From assembly GCF_012034175.1 (NCBI RefSeq), contig NZ_JAATEJ010000001.1:248001-312000 (forward strand): DNA of 64,000 nt, read 5' to 3'. This document shows positions 32,355-40,587 of the stretch, in pieces (within the stretch, counting starts at the first letter, position 1; each line of letters opens with the position of its first letter). Made by a program: the position numbers and the translations under genes. The stretch is from Actinacidiphila epipremni. GTDB lineage: Bacteria; Actinomycetota; Actinomycetes; Streptomycetales; Streptomycetaceae. Under the pieces are notes generated by a model. The model saw only the letters and a list, made by a program, of their open reading frames with translations, was not told where the DNA came from and ran no database searches.

Positions 32355-33619
32355 GCCCACGCGAAGTGCTCCCGGTTGTGCGCGATCAGACGGTCGGTCA
32401 GCTGCTCGGCGAGGTCGTACTGCCCCACCAGCGGGTGGGAGAGCAGCGCAGTGAAGACCCGGTCCCGGCCGCCGCGCAGGGCGGCCTCCAGCGCCAGGTC
32501 CTCGTACGCCGTCACGTTCGCCACCAGCCCGGCGAACAGCGGCTCCAGCGGCGGCACCGGCAGCGGCTGCGCGCCCTCGCCGGTCACCGTCGCCGGCACC
32601 TCGACGACCGCGTCGTCCGGCAGGAAGGGCAGCGTGCCGTTGTTGTACGTGTTGACGACCTGGACGTCCCCGCCGGCGGTCGGCCGCAGCAGCGAGGCGG
32701 CGAGCGCGACGGCGGCCTCGGAGTAGAAGGCGCCGCCGCGCTTGGCCAGCAGCGCCGGCTTCTCGTCCAGCGCCGGGTCGCCGTACATCTCCAGCAGTTC
32801 CTTCTCCATCGCCGCGACCTGCGAGGCCCGCGAGGGGGCGGTGCGCAGCTCGCGCACCACCTCGTCGTGGGCGTAGTAGTACCGCAGGTAGTACGACGGG
32901 ACGACGCCGAGCCGGTCCAGGACCGGGCGCGGCAGGTGCAGGTCGGCGGCGATGTCGTCGCCGTGCTCGGTGAGCAGCTTGGGCAGGACGTCCTCGCCGC
33001 CGGGCCCGCCGACACGCACCGCCCGCTCCCACGTCAGGTGGTTGAGCCCGACGTGGTCCAGGTGCACCTGCTCGGGCGCGACGCCCAGGCGTGCGGCGAA
33101 GCGGCGCTGGAAGCCGATCGCCACATTGCACAGCCCCACCGCGCGGTGGCCGGCCTGCAGCAGCGCCCGGGTGACGATGCCGACCGGGTTGGTGAAGTCG
33201 ATGATCCAGGCGTCCGGCGCCAGCTGCCGTACCTGCTCGGCGATGTCCAGCACCACCGGCACCGTGCGCATCGCCTTGGCCAGGCCGCCCGCGCCGGTGG
33301 TCTCCTGCCCGACGCAGCCGCACTCCAGCGGCCAGGTCTCGTCCTGGTTGCGCGCGGCCTGGCCGCCGACCCGCAGTTGCAGCAGCACCGCGTCGGCGCC
33401 CTCGACGCCCGCCGCGAGGTCGGAGGTGGTGACGATACGGCCGGGGTGGCCCTGCTTGGCGAAGATGCGCCGGGCGAGCCCGCCGACCAGGTCGAGCCGG
33501 TGGCCGTCCGGGTCGACGAGCGTGAGCTCCTCGACGGGCAGGGTGTCGCGCAGCCGCGCGAACCCGTCGATCAACTCCGGGGTGTACGTGGACCCGCCGC
33601 CCACGACTGCCAGTTTCAT
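32351..33619 (-). CDS. csnH: Family 4 glycoside hydrolase (CsnH type)
   Basis: A 422-residue GH4 enzyme. The N-terminal Rossmann site is V-V-G-G-G-S-T-Y-T-P-E-L, for NAD+. Other family marks are D-F-T-N-P-V-G-I-V-T, L-C-N-V-A-I-G-F-Q (metal and sugar-phosphate region) and G-L-N-H-L-T-W. GH4 enzymes cleave glycosides through NAD+-dependent oxidation at C3 and need a divalent metal. The closest general annotation is 6-phospho-beta-glucosidase. In this operon the likely substrate is a small amino-sugar oligomer, phosphorylated or not. Its start overlaps the upstream permease gene by four bases and its stop overlaps the kinase start, so all three are coupled. Confidence 0.87.
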   Translation of the reverse strand: MKLAVVGGGSTYTPELIDGFARLRDTLPVEELTLVDPDGHRLDLVGGLARRIFAKQGHPGRIVTTSDLAAGVEGADAVLLQLRVGGQAARNQDETWPLECGCVGQETTGAGGLAKAMRTVPVVLDIAEQVRQLAPDAWIIDFTNPVGIVTRALLQAGHRAVGLCNVAIGFQRRFAARLGVAPEQVHLDHVGLNHLTWERAVRVGGPGGEDVLPKLLTEHGDDIAADLHLPRPVLDRLGVVPSYYLRYYYAHDEVVRELRTAPSRASQVAAMEKELLEMYGDPALDEKPALLAKRGGAFYSEAAVALAASLLRPTAGGDVQVVNTYNNGTLPFLPDDAVVEVPATVTGEGAQPLPVPPLEPLFAGLVANVTAYEDLALEAALRGGRDRVFTALLSHPLVGQYDLAEQLTDRLIAHNREHFAWA

Positions 33620-34521
33620 CCCTTGACTCCCGTCAGGGTCACGCCTTCGATGAAGGCCTTTTGCGCGAAGAAGAAGACCACGATCACCGGCGCCATCACG
33701 AGAACGGTGGCCGCCATGGTCAGGTTCCAGTTGGTGTGGTGCGCCCCCTTGAAGGACTCCAGGCCGTAACTGAGCGTCCAGGCGGCCGGGTTGGAGCTGG
33801 CGTAGATCTGCGGGCCGAAGTAGTCGTTCCAGCAGTAGAAGAACTGGAAGAGCGCGACCGCCGCGATCGCCGGGCGGATCATCGGCACGATGACGGTGAC
33901 CAGGGTGCGCAGTTCGCCGCAGCCGTCGACCCGGGCCGCCTCGGTGTATTCCTTCGGGATGGTCAGCAGGAACTGCCGCAGCAGGAAGATGGTGAAGGCG
34001 TCACCGAAGGCCATCGGGATGATGAGCGGCCACAGGGTGCCGTCCATGCCCAGCTGCTTGGTCCAGAACAGGTACATCGGGATGATGATCACCTGGGGCG
34101 GCAGCATCATCGTCGAGATGACCAGCACCATCACCAGATTGCGCCCGCGGAAGCGGAACTTGGCGAGCGCGTACGCCACCGGCAGCGACGACACGACGGT
34201 CAGCGCGGTGCCGGCGACGGCGTAGATGAGGGTGTTGCGCCACCAGGTGAGGAAGCCCGGCGCGTCCCACACCGTGCGGAAGTTGGACCACTGCCAGGTG
34301 TGCGGCCACAGGTCCCGGGTGAGGGCCTGGTTGTCGGTCATCACCGCGGTGAGGAAGACGAAGACGAACGGCAGCACGAAGAAGGCGGCGGCGGCAAGGC
34401 CGAGCGCGTGCACGGCGATCCAGTTCAGCCGCGCCTTGCGGCGTGCGGTGCGCCGGGCCCGTATGTCGGCGGGGTGCTCGGGCGCCTGGGCGGCGGGAGC
34501 GGTCAGCGTCGCATGGGTCAT
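33616..34521 (-). CDS. csnG: Carbohydrate ABC transporter permease (MalG-like, CsnG type)
   Basis: A 301-residue inner-membrane permease with about six segments. The EAA loop reads E-A-A-R-V-D-G-C-G-E-L-R-T-L-V-T-V-I-V-P-M, which docks the ATPase. The ATG at 34521 has GGGAGGA upstream; the longer frame to 34623 would run into the intergenic region. A 91-bp gap separates it from the first permease gene. No ATP-binding gene lies in the operon. In Streptomyces such sugar importers usually share the MsiK ATPase encoded elsewhere. Confidence 0.87.
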   Translation of the reverse strand: MTHATLTAPAAQAPEHPADIRARRTARRKARLNWIAVHALGLAAAAFFVLPFVFVFLTAVMTDNQALTRDLWPHTWQWSNFRTVWDAPGFLTWWRNTLIYAVAGTALTVVSSLPVAYALAKFRFRGRNLVMVLVISTMMLPPQVIIIPMYLFWTKQLGMDGTLWPLIIPMAFGDAFTIFLLRQFLLTIPKEYTEAARVDGCGELRTLVTVIVPMIRPAIAAVALFQFFYCWNDYFGPQIYASSNPAAWTLSYGLESFKGAHHTNWNLTMAATVLVMAPVIVVFFFAQKAFIEGVTLTGVKG

Positions 34522-34612
34522 CGTTCTCAGTCCTCCCTTTCTGTCGGCCTTCCTTCTCGCTCCCTGCGCGGACGGCCTCGTGCCTCGGCCGGCCACTCCG
34601 GGAGTTCGCGCG

Positions 34613-35566
34613 TCAGTCCTCATGAGCCGACAGGAATCCGTTGCGTCTGCGCATCAGGAGCGCGGTGAAGGCCATCGCCAGCACGAAGAGCACCAGGGCG
34701 ATGACGCACGCGGAGCCGTAGTCGAAGCGCTGGAAGCCGCGCTCGTAGACCAGTTGGGGCAGCGTCAGGGTCGACTTGTCCGGGTAGCCGGGCTCGAACT
34801 GCTGCCCGGAGTTGCCGATGATGCCCGAGGCGACCTTTCCGGCCACCAATGGCTGCGTGTAGTACTGCATGGTCTGGATGACCCCGGTGACCACCGCGAA
34901 CATCACGATGGGCGAGATGTTCGGCAGCGTCACGTAGCGGAACCGCGCCCATGCGCCGGCGCCGTCCAGCTCGGCGGCCTCGTACTGCTCCCTGGGCACG
35001 TCGAGCAGCGCGGCCATGAAGATGACCATCAGGTCGCCGATGCCCCACACCGCGAGGATCGTCAGGGCCGGCTTGGACCAGTGCGGGTCGGTGAACCATC
35101 CGGGCGTCGGGATGCCGATGTCGCCGAGGATGTGGTTGACCGGGCCCGTACCGGGGTTGAGCAGGAAGACGAACGCCATGGTCGCGGCGACCGGCGGTGC
35201 GAGGTAGGGCAGGTAGAAGGCGGTGCGGAAGAAGCCGGCGCCGGTCTTGATCTTGGTGATGAGCAGGCCGACGCCCAGGCCGAAGACCACCCGCAGCGTC
35301 ACCATCACGACGACGAGCCACAGCGTATTGCGCAGTGCCGGCCAGAAGAGCGGGTAGTCCTTGAAGACGTATGTCCAGTTCTTCGTGCCGGTCCACGTCG
35401 GCGGGTTGACGCCGTTGTAGTGCATGAAGGAGAAGTAGACGGTGGAGACCAGCGGGTAGGCGAAGAAGACGCTGAAACCGATGATCCAGGGGGACAGGAA
35501 GGCGAGGTTGCGCAGCGCCGCCTTGCGGCGCCTGGCTCGCAGCAGGGGATGGACGGCGGCGCTCAT
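34613..35566 (-). CDS. csnF: Carbohydrate ABC transporter permease (MalF-like, CsnF type)
   Basis: A 317-residue permease with about six membrane segments, starting with L-A-F-L-S-P-W-I-I-G-F-S-V-F-F-A-Y-P-L. The ATPase-docking EAA loop is E-A-A-E-L-D-G-A-G-A-W-A-R-F-R-Y-V-T-L-P-N. It partners the MalG-like permease to import a sugar delivered by the adjacent lipoprotein. Its ATG shares one base with the stop of the binding-protein gene (TGATG), so translation is coupled. Confidence 0.87.
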   Translation of the reverse strand: MSAAVHPLLRARRRKAALRNLAFLSPWIIGFSVFFAYPLVSTVYFSFMHYNGVNPPTWTGTKNWTYVFKDYPLFWPALRNTLWLVVVMVTLRVVFGLGVGLLITKIKTGAGFFRTAFYLPYLAPPVAATMAFVFLLNPGTGPVNHILGDIGIPTPGWFTDPHWSKPALTILAVWGIGDLMVIFMAALLDVPREQYEAAELDGAGAWARFRYVTLPNISPIVMFAVVTGVIQTMQYYTQPLVAGKVASGIIGNSGQQFEPGYPDKSTLTLPQLVYERGFQRFDYGSACVIALVLFVLAMAFTALLMRRRNGFLSAHED

Positions 35567-36897
35567 CACTGGGCCTGCGCGATGTCCTTGTCGACCTGCG
35601 TGTCGACGCCCTTGAGCCCTGCCGCCAGGTCCTTGGACTTGCCCGACTCGTAGGCGTAGCCGAAGTCCTGGAGCGTCACCTGGTAGGCGCCGCCGTTGAC
35701 GCTGGGCGGGGTGGTGGTGCTGTTCGGGTTCTGCGCGATGTCGATGAAGGTCTTGAAGCCCGGGTCCTGGTCGAGCTCGGGCGACTGCAGGGCGGCGAGC
35801 GTCGAGGGCACATTGTGGATGGCGTTGGCGAAGGAGACGACCGCGTCGGTGTCGGTGGTCATGAACTTCACCAGTTCCCACGCCGCGTTCTTCTTGGCGC
35901 TGGTGTTGGCGATGCCGATGACGGTGCCGCTGAGGTAGCCCTTGCCGTACGTGCCGGCCTGGTCGTCGGGCACTGGGAAGGGGGCCACGGCGAGGTCGTT
36001 CATGCCGGCGTCCTTGGCCATGCCGAGCCGCCACTCGCCGTCGATGCCCATGGCGACCTGGCCGGTGTGCAGCGGGTTCTTCGCGCCGAACTCGTCACCG
36101 AAGCCGGCGCGGTACTTCTCCAGCTTGGAGAAGCCGCCGAGCGCCTTGACCATGTCCTGCTGCCAGTCGAACATCGCGGCGAAGCCGGGGTCCTTGGCGA
36201 CCTGCGACTTGCCGTCCGCGTCGAAGTACTTCACGCCCCACTGCGCGGCGAAGTGGCCGGGCGTGGACTCGTATCCGTGGAAGTCCGGCATGAAACCGAG
36301 CTGCGAGTAGCTGTCGCCTGAGGACTTGGTGAGCTTGACCGCGTCGGCCTTGAACTCGCTGAGGGTCTTCGGCGGGGCGGTGATGCCGGCCGCGGCGAAT
36401 TCCTTCTTGTTGTAGTAGAGGCCGTAGGCGTCGCCGAGCAGCGGCAATGTACAGCGCTTGCCCTGGTACTGGGTGTATTCGAGCATCGGCTTGGGGAATG
36501 TCGCCGCCGGGTCGATGCCCGACTTCTGCAGGAAGGGCGCGAGGTCGGCGAAGGTGCCCGACGAGCAGAACTGGCCGACGTTGTCGGTGGTGAAGGACGA
36601 CACCACGTCCGGTGCCTTCGAACCGCCCGCGCGCAGCGCCTGGTTGATCTTGTCGTCGGTGATGTTGCCCTGCACCTTGACGTGGATGTTCGGGTGCGCC
36701 TTCTCGAACCGGGCGACGTTGTCGTTGATCGCCTTCAGCTCGTTGGGCGCCGACCAGCCGTGCCAGAAGGTGATGGTCACGTCCTTGCCGGCGTCGTCGT
36801 TCGCCGCCGAGGTGCTCTGACCGGTGCACGCGCTCGCGAGCAGGGCTATCGCCGCGCTCGCCGCCGCCGCGGCGGCTGCCTTACGGATACGGGTCAC
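35566..36897 (-). CDS. csnE: Sugar-binding lipoprotein (CsnE type)
   Basis: A 443-residue extracellular solute-binding protein of family 1. The signal peptide runs M-T-R-I-R-K then an Ala-rich core, ending in L-L-A-S-A-C with Cys24 as lipid anchor; the lipobox is slightly non-standard (Ala at -3). The mature domain opens with D-V-T-I-T-F-W-H-G-W-S-A-P-N-E-L, typical of oligosaccharide-binding proteins. It should capture the operon's sugar, by analogy with CsnE chitosan-derived (glucosamine) oligomers, and deliver it to the two permeases. The GTG start has AAAGG nine bases upstream. The 147-bp gap to the repressor gene contains no recognisable operator. Confidence 0.87.
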   Translation of the reverse strand: MTRIRKAAAAAAASAAIALLASACTGQSTSAANDDAGKDVTITFWHGWSAPNELKAINDNVARFEKAHPNIHVKVQGNITDDKINQALRAGGSKAPDVVSSFTTDNVGQFCSSGTFADLAPFLQKSGIDPAATFPKPMLEYTQYQGKRCTLPLLGDAYGLYYNKKEFAAAGITAPPKTLSEFKADAVKLTKSSGDSYSQLGFMPDFHGYESTPGHFAAQWGVKYFDADGKSQVAKDPGFAAMFDWQQDMVKALGGFSKLEKYRAGFGDEFGAKNPLHTGQVAMGIDGEWRLGMAKDAGMNDLAVAPFPVPDDQAGTYGKGYLSGTVIGIANTSAKKNAAWELVKFMTTDTDAVVSFANAIHNVPSTLAALQSPELDQDPGFKTFIDIAQNPNSTTTPPSVNGGAYQVTLQDFGYAYESGKSKDLAAGLKGVDTQVDKDIAQAQ

Positions 36898-37044
36898 TGC
36901 TCTTGCCTTTCGAGGGTGCGAGAGGGGACGAGGGTGTGCGGTGCCGTCGGGACGGCGGGGGTGCCGTTCCGCTGGCGGGTGGGTCGGGGAACCGCGGGTT
37001 CGGAGGAGTGCGGTTCCCGGGGTACGGGCGGGGGTTCCGGGGCG

Positions 37045-38262
37045 TCAGCGGGAGGTGTCGAACACCTCGTCGCGGGTGGTGGCGAGCGCGCTCTCCAGCG
37101 CGCCGCTGAGGACGGGGTGCAGGTCGACGGTGCCGAGCACCAGCCGCGGCCGGGGCACGGCCAGCTCGGCCAGCTCCGACTGGATCAGGGCGCGCAGCGG
37201 CTCGCCGCCGGCGGTCGCGACGTTGCCGGCCAGCACGATCAGCTCCGGGTCCAGCACGGCCACCATCGAGGCGAGGCCCACGGCCATGCCCGTGGCGCAG
37301 CGCGCGAGCAGCTCGCCGTACGGTCCGGGGGCGCCCTGTACGGGCTCCTGGTGGGCCTGCGCGGCCCGGCACAGCACCTGGGTGGCCGCGTCCGGGAGCG
37401 GGGCGTCCGGGATCTCCAGACCCAGCTCGCGGGCGTGCCGCAGCACCGCGTTGCAGCCGGCGAGCTCCTGGAAGCCGCCGTTGTTGGCGCGGGTGACGTT
37501 GCGGACCAGCGGGGTGCCGGGCACCGGCAGGAAGCCGACCTCGCCGGCGCCGCCGGTCCAGCCGCGGTGCAGCCGGCCGCCGATCATCAGGGCGGCGCCG
37601 ATGCCCTCCTCGTTCCACAGCAGCACGAAGTCGTCGTGGCCCCGTGCCGCGCCGAGCCGCTGCTCGGCGATCGCGGCGAGGTTCACGTCGTTGTCGTACG
37701 CGAGCGGCATCGGCAGGGCCGCGGCCATCTCGTCCAGCAGTGCGGGGGAGTGCCAGCCGGGCAGGTGGCTGGCGTAGCGCAGCCGCCCGGTGCTGGGGTC
37801 GAAGGCGCCGGGGGTGCCGATGACCGCGCGGTGCAGGTCCGCGCGGCTGAGCCCGGCGGCCTTGACCGCGCCGTCCAGCGCCCTGACGACCTGCTCGACC
37901 GCGCCGCCGGCCCGCCGCCGCGGGGTGGGCAGCCGGAACGAGCCGACGGTGCGGCCGGTGATGTCGGCGACCGCGGCCCTGATCCGCTCGGTGGTCACGT
38001 CGAGGCCGGCGACGTAGGCTGCCGCCGGGTTCACCGAGTACAGCTGCGCGTTCGGCCCCGGGCGGCCCGCGGTGGTGCCGGTGGCCAGCACCAGCCCGGC
38101 CGCTTCCAGCCGGGCCAGCAGTTGCGAGGCGGTGGGCTTGGACAGCCCCGTGAGCTTGCCGATCCGGGTGCGGGAGAGCGTGCCGTGCTCCAGCAGGAGG
38201 TCGAGCGCGGCGCGGTCGTTCATGGCGCGCAATACGCGCGGCGTACCAGGAGTGCCAGCCAT
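37045..38262 (-). CDS. csnR: ROK-family transcriptional repressor (CsnR type)
   Basis: A 405-residue ROK regulator, first gene of the sugar operon. A winged-helix N-terminus (about 15-70, with L-S-R-T-R-I-G-K-L-T-G-L-S-K-P-T-A-S-Q) is followed by a sugar-kinase-like ROK domain (V-A-G-L-D-V-T-T-E-R and D-N-D-V-N-L-A-A-I). Unlike most ROK proteins it lacks the C-x-C-G-x-x-G-C-x-E zinc motif, and E-I-G-H is replaced by E-V-G-F, so inducer binding may not need zinc. The ATG at 38262 has GGGAGG at good spacing; 38271 abuts that site. A palindromic operator lies just upstream. CsnR is the chitosanase-operon repressor of Streptomyces; the identification rests on operon order and operator. Confidence 0.8.
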   Translation of the reverse strand: MAGTPGTPRVLRAMNDRAALDLLLEHGTLSRTRIGKLTGLSKPTASQLLARLEAAGLVLATGTTAGRPGPNAQLYSVNPAAAYVAGLDVTTERIRAAVADITGRTVGSFRLPTPRRRAGGAVEQVVRALDGAVKAAGLSRADLHRAVIGTPGAFDPSTGRLRYASHLPGWHSPALLDEMAAALPMPLAYDNDVNLAAIAEQRLGAARGHDDFVLLWNEEGIGAALMIGGRLHRGWTGGAGEVGFLPVPGTPLVRNVTRANNGGFQELAGCNAVLRHARELGLEIPDAPLPDAATQVLCRAAQAHQEPVQGAPGPYGELLARCATGMAVGLASMVAVLDPELIVLAGNVATAGGEPLRALIQSELAELAVPRPRLVLGTVDLHPVLSGALESALATTRDEVFDTSR

Positions 38263-38289
38263 GCGCGCCATCCTCCCTCAGTTCACTGT

Positions 38290-38304
38290 TAGGAAACTTT
38301 CCTA
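38290..38304. promoter_or_regulatory. ROK-type palindromic operator
   Basis: TAGGAAACTTTCCTA is a perfect 7-bp inverted repeat around a central C, 28-42 bases upstream of the repressor start. It is strikingly A+T-rich for this genome. The shape (AGGAAA-N-TTTCCT) is that of ROK repressor operators, including those reported for CsnR in Streptomyces (from memory). It probably provides autorepression of the whole six-gene operon. Confidence 0.78.
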
Positions 38305-38469
38305 TTGGCGAACGTCAAGGTAGGCCCGGCGTCGGCGGACCGTCAAGGGATGAGCAGGGGAGTGGGCCAACTCGTTATCTCGCCCTTGCACGGCAATAGG
38401 CGCAGCCGCCGCGCGGGAGGCCGCCGGCGTGCGCACAGGGCGCCGGAAAACCTGCGGCGCGGGAAATGG

Positions 38470-38497
38470 CGAAGCCGCCCCCGGGAGGGCGGCTTCG
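38470..38497 (-). terminator. Terminator of the MscS gene
   Basis: CGAAGCCGCCC (38470-38480) and GGGCGGCTTCG (38487-38497) form a perfect 11-bp stem with a six-base loop, 20 bp after the leftward MscS stop. On the minus strand the stem is followed by CCATTTCCC, a weak T-containing tail. Confidence 0.8.
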
Positions 38498-38517
38498 GTG
38501 CTCTGGCGCGGCGGCGG

Positions 38518-39600
38518 TCAGCCCTCGCCGGAGGTCTGCGGCGGTACGGACCCGGAGGGCTGCGCCTGTTGTGCCTGCTGCGCCTGTTGTGTCGCCGGGG
38601 CCGGCCCGTTCTCGTCCGCGCCGGGCGGCACCGGGGCGCCCTCGGCCGCCGCCGCGGCCGGGTCGCTGACCGTGGTGGCGGGGGCGCCGCCGCTCAGCGG
38701 GATCCCCCGGCGGTCGAACGCCTGCTTGATCCGCCAGCGCAGCTCGCGCGCCACCGGGGCGGCCTGCCCCGGCATCGTCTTGGCCTGCACCTGGATCACG
38801 GCGAAGTCCGAGCCGACCGACTCCAGGCCCAGCACCCGCACCGGCTCCCACAGCGCCTCGTCCCAGGGGTCCTCCTTGCCCATGATGTCCGCGGTCTCCA
38901 TGATCGCGGCCCGCGCCCGGTCCAGGTCCGCGCCGACGCCCACCTGGACGTCCACCACGGCCGTCGCCCAGCCCTGGCTGAGGTTGCCGATCCGCTTGAC
39001 CTCGCCGTTGCGTACGTACCAGATCTCGCCGTTGTCGCCGCGCAGCTTGGTCACCCGCAGCCCCACCTCGACGACGGTGCCGGTGGCCACGCCCGCGTCG
39101 ATGACGTCGCCGACGCCGTACTGGTCCTCCAGGATCATGAAGACGCCCGACAGGAAGTCCGTCACCAGGTTGCGGGCGCCGAAGCCGATCGCGACGCCGG
39201 CGACACCCGCGCTGGCCAGCAGCGGGGCCAGGTCGATACGCAGCACGGACAGCACCGTCAGCGCGGCCGTGCCGAGGATCAGGAAGGACGCCACGCTGCG
39301 CAGGACCGAGCCGATCGCCTCGCTGCGCTGCTTGCGGCGCTCCGCGTTGACCAGCAGCCCGCCCAGCGCGGTGGCCGCCGCCGCGTCCGCGCTGCGGTTC
39401 ATCCGCTCGATGAGCTTGCTGATGGTGCGCCGCACCACTGTGCGCAGTGCGAACGCGATCACCAGGATCAGCGCGATCCGCAGCCCGGCGCTCAGCCATC
39501 CGGCCCAGTTGTCGTCCACCCAGTTCCCGGCCTGAGCGGCGGAGCGGGAGACGCTGTCAAGAGGGGCGGCGGGGGGTGTCTGGGGTGTCGGGGTGGACAC
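38518..39600 (-). CDS. Small-conductance mechanosensitive channel, MscS family
   Basis: A 360-residue channel protein. It has a short periplasmic N-terminus, membrane segments from about residue 36, and the MscS pore and beta domain: I-G-F-G-A-R-N-L-V-T-D-F-L-S-G-V-F is the TM3b region, followed by V-G-D-V-I-D-A-G-V-A-T-G-T-V-V-E-V-G-L-R. Such channels open under membrane tension to release solutes after hypo-osmotic shock. The cytosolic tail ends in a Gln/Ala repeat (Q-Q-A repeated) and Pro/Gly-rich sequence unlikely to fold. The GTG start has GGAGG 10 bases upstream. It is divergent from the HNH gene. Confidence 0.88.
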   Translation of the reverse strand: MSTPTPQTPPAAPLDSVSRSAAQAGNWVDDNWAGWLSAGLRIALILVIAFALRTVVRRTISKLIERMNRSADAAAATALGGLLVNAERRKQRSEAIGSVLRSVASFLILGTAALTVLSVLRIDLAPLLASAGVAGVAIGFGARNLVTDFLSGVFMILEDQYGVGDVIDAGVATGTVVEVGLRVTKLRGDNGEIWYVRNGEVKRIGNLSQGWATAVVDVQVGVGADLDRARAAIMETADIMGKEDPWDEALWEPVRVLGLESVGSDFAVIQVQAKTMPGQAAPVARELRWRIKQAFDRRGIPLSGGAPATTVSDPAAAAAEGAPVPPGADENGPAPATQQAQQAQQAQPSGSVPPQTSGEG

Positions 39601-39869
39601 GGGCGGAAAACCTCCGGAGTGTGCGAAGCCTCCACAGTAACCAAGGACCGATGCCGTTCCGTTGTCCTGTCCGAGGCGCGGAAGCCGCTCCTGCGGGGGA
39701 GTAAAAGGGCAAGGGCGCCTGGCGAGCAGCAGACGAGGAGCAGTGGTGTGGTCCAAAACACTCCGGGTCCGTTACCCGGGCATGGTGGCGCGGCGCCCCG
39801 CCTTCCGGAGAGACTGAGACAGATCGTCCCGGCGCGAGCCACGCGCCGCCGGCGTTAAAGGAGGCATCC

Positions 39870-40406
39870 GTGCCGCATGTCCTGGTCCTGAACGCGTCGT
39901 ACGAGCCGCTCGGCGTCGTACCGCTCCGCCGTGCGCTTGTCCTCGTGCTCAACAACAAGGCGGTCTGCCTTGAGGAATCCGGCGCCTATCTGCACAGCGA
40001 GACACAGGCCCTGCCCGCGCCCAGTGTCGTGAAGCTCACCAAATTCGTCCGTGTCCCTTTCCGCGGCACCGTTCCGCTGACCCGCCGGGCCCTCTTCGCC
40101 CGTGACGGCGGCCGGTGCGCCTATTGCGGGGCCGCCGCCACCAGCGTCGACCATGTCATCCCGCGCAGCCGCGGGGGCCAGCACGCCTGGGAGAATGTGG
40201 TCGCGGCGTGCAGACGCTGCAACCACGTCAAGGCCGACCGCCATGTCGCGGAGCTCGGCTGGCGGCTGCGCCATCAACCGGCCCCACCGTCCGGTCTCGC
40301 CTGGCGGATCATCGGGACCGGACACCGCGACCCGCGCTGGCTGCCATATCTGCAACCTTTCGGCGCGGACGACGCCCTGGCCCGGATCGACGGCATATCA
40401 GCCTGA
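39870..40406 (+). CDS. HNH endonuclease-like protein
   Basis: A 178-residue protein with a C-terminal HNH zinc-finger nuclease motif. It shows C-A-Y-C-G, then V-D-H-V-I-P-R-S-R-G-G (the D-H pair), E-N-V-V-A-A-C-R-R-C-N-H-V-K, which completes two CxxC pairs and the Asn/His of the beta-beta-alpha metal fold. The N-terminal 70 residues (V-L-V-L-N-A-S-Y-E-P-L-G-V-V) are a family-specific domain of unknown role, widespread in actinomycetes. The GTG start has a near-perfect AAAGGAGG. It is not next to a methylase or phage genes, so a housekeeping DNA-processing role is more likely than restriction. Confidence 0.88.
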   Translation: MPHVLVLNASYEPLGVVPLRRALVLVLNNKAVCLEESGAYLHSETQALPAPSVVKLTKFVRVPFRGTVPLTRRALFARDGGRCAYCGAAATSVDHVIPRSRGGQHAWENVVAACRRCNHVKADRHVAELGWRLRHQPAPPSGLAWRIIGTGHRDPRWLPYLQPFGADDALARIDGISA

Positions 40407-40421
40407 GATCCGGGCCTTCGT

Positions 40422-40469
40422 GCGTCACGGGGTGCCCGCCCCGCGCGGGACCGGGCCACCCCGTGACGC
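40422..40469. terminator. Terminator after the HNH gene
   Basis: GCGTCACGGGGTG (40422-40434) pairs perfectly with CACCCCGTGACGC (40457-40469), a 13-bp stem with a 22-base GC-rich loop, starting 16 bp after the HNH stop. It lacks a U-tract. Confidence 0.7.
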
Positions 40470-40525
40470 CGCATGCCGTGCCGCGCCACCGGCGGTGACC
40501 GCGCGGGGGTGCCTCCTGCGATTGC

Positions 40526-40565
40526 TTCCTAGGGGCCATAGGTTCTAGCCTAGGGCCCCTAGGAA
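40526..40565. promoter_or_regulatory. Operator for the TetR regulator
   Basis: TTCCTAGGGGCC (40526-40537) and GGCCCCTAGGAA (40554-40565) are perfect 12-base inverted arms separated by 16 bases. They end 22 bp before the TetR start and are A+T-richer than their surroundings. The size fits binding of a dimer pair and overlap with the promoter, so autoregulation of the TetR/hydrolase pair is likely. Confidence 0.7.
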
Positions 40566-40587
40566 TGCTCAGGAGGGGGGCGGGCGC

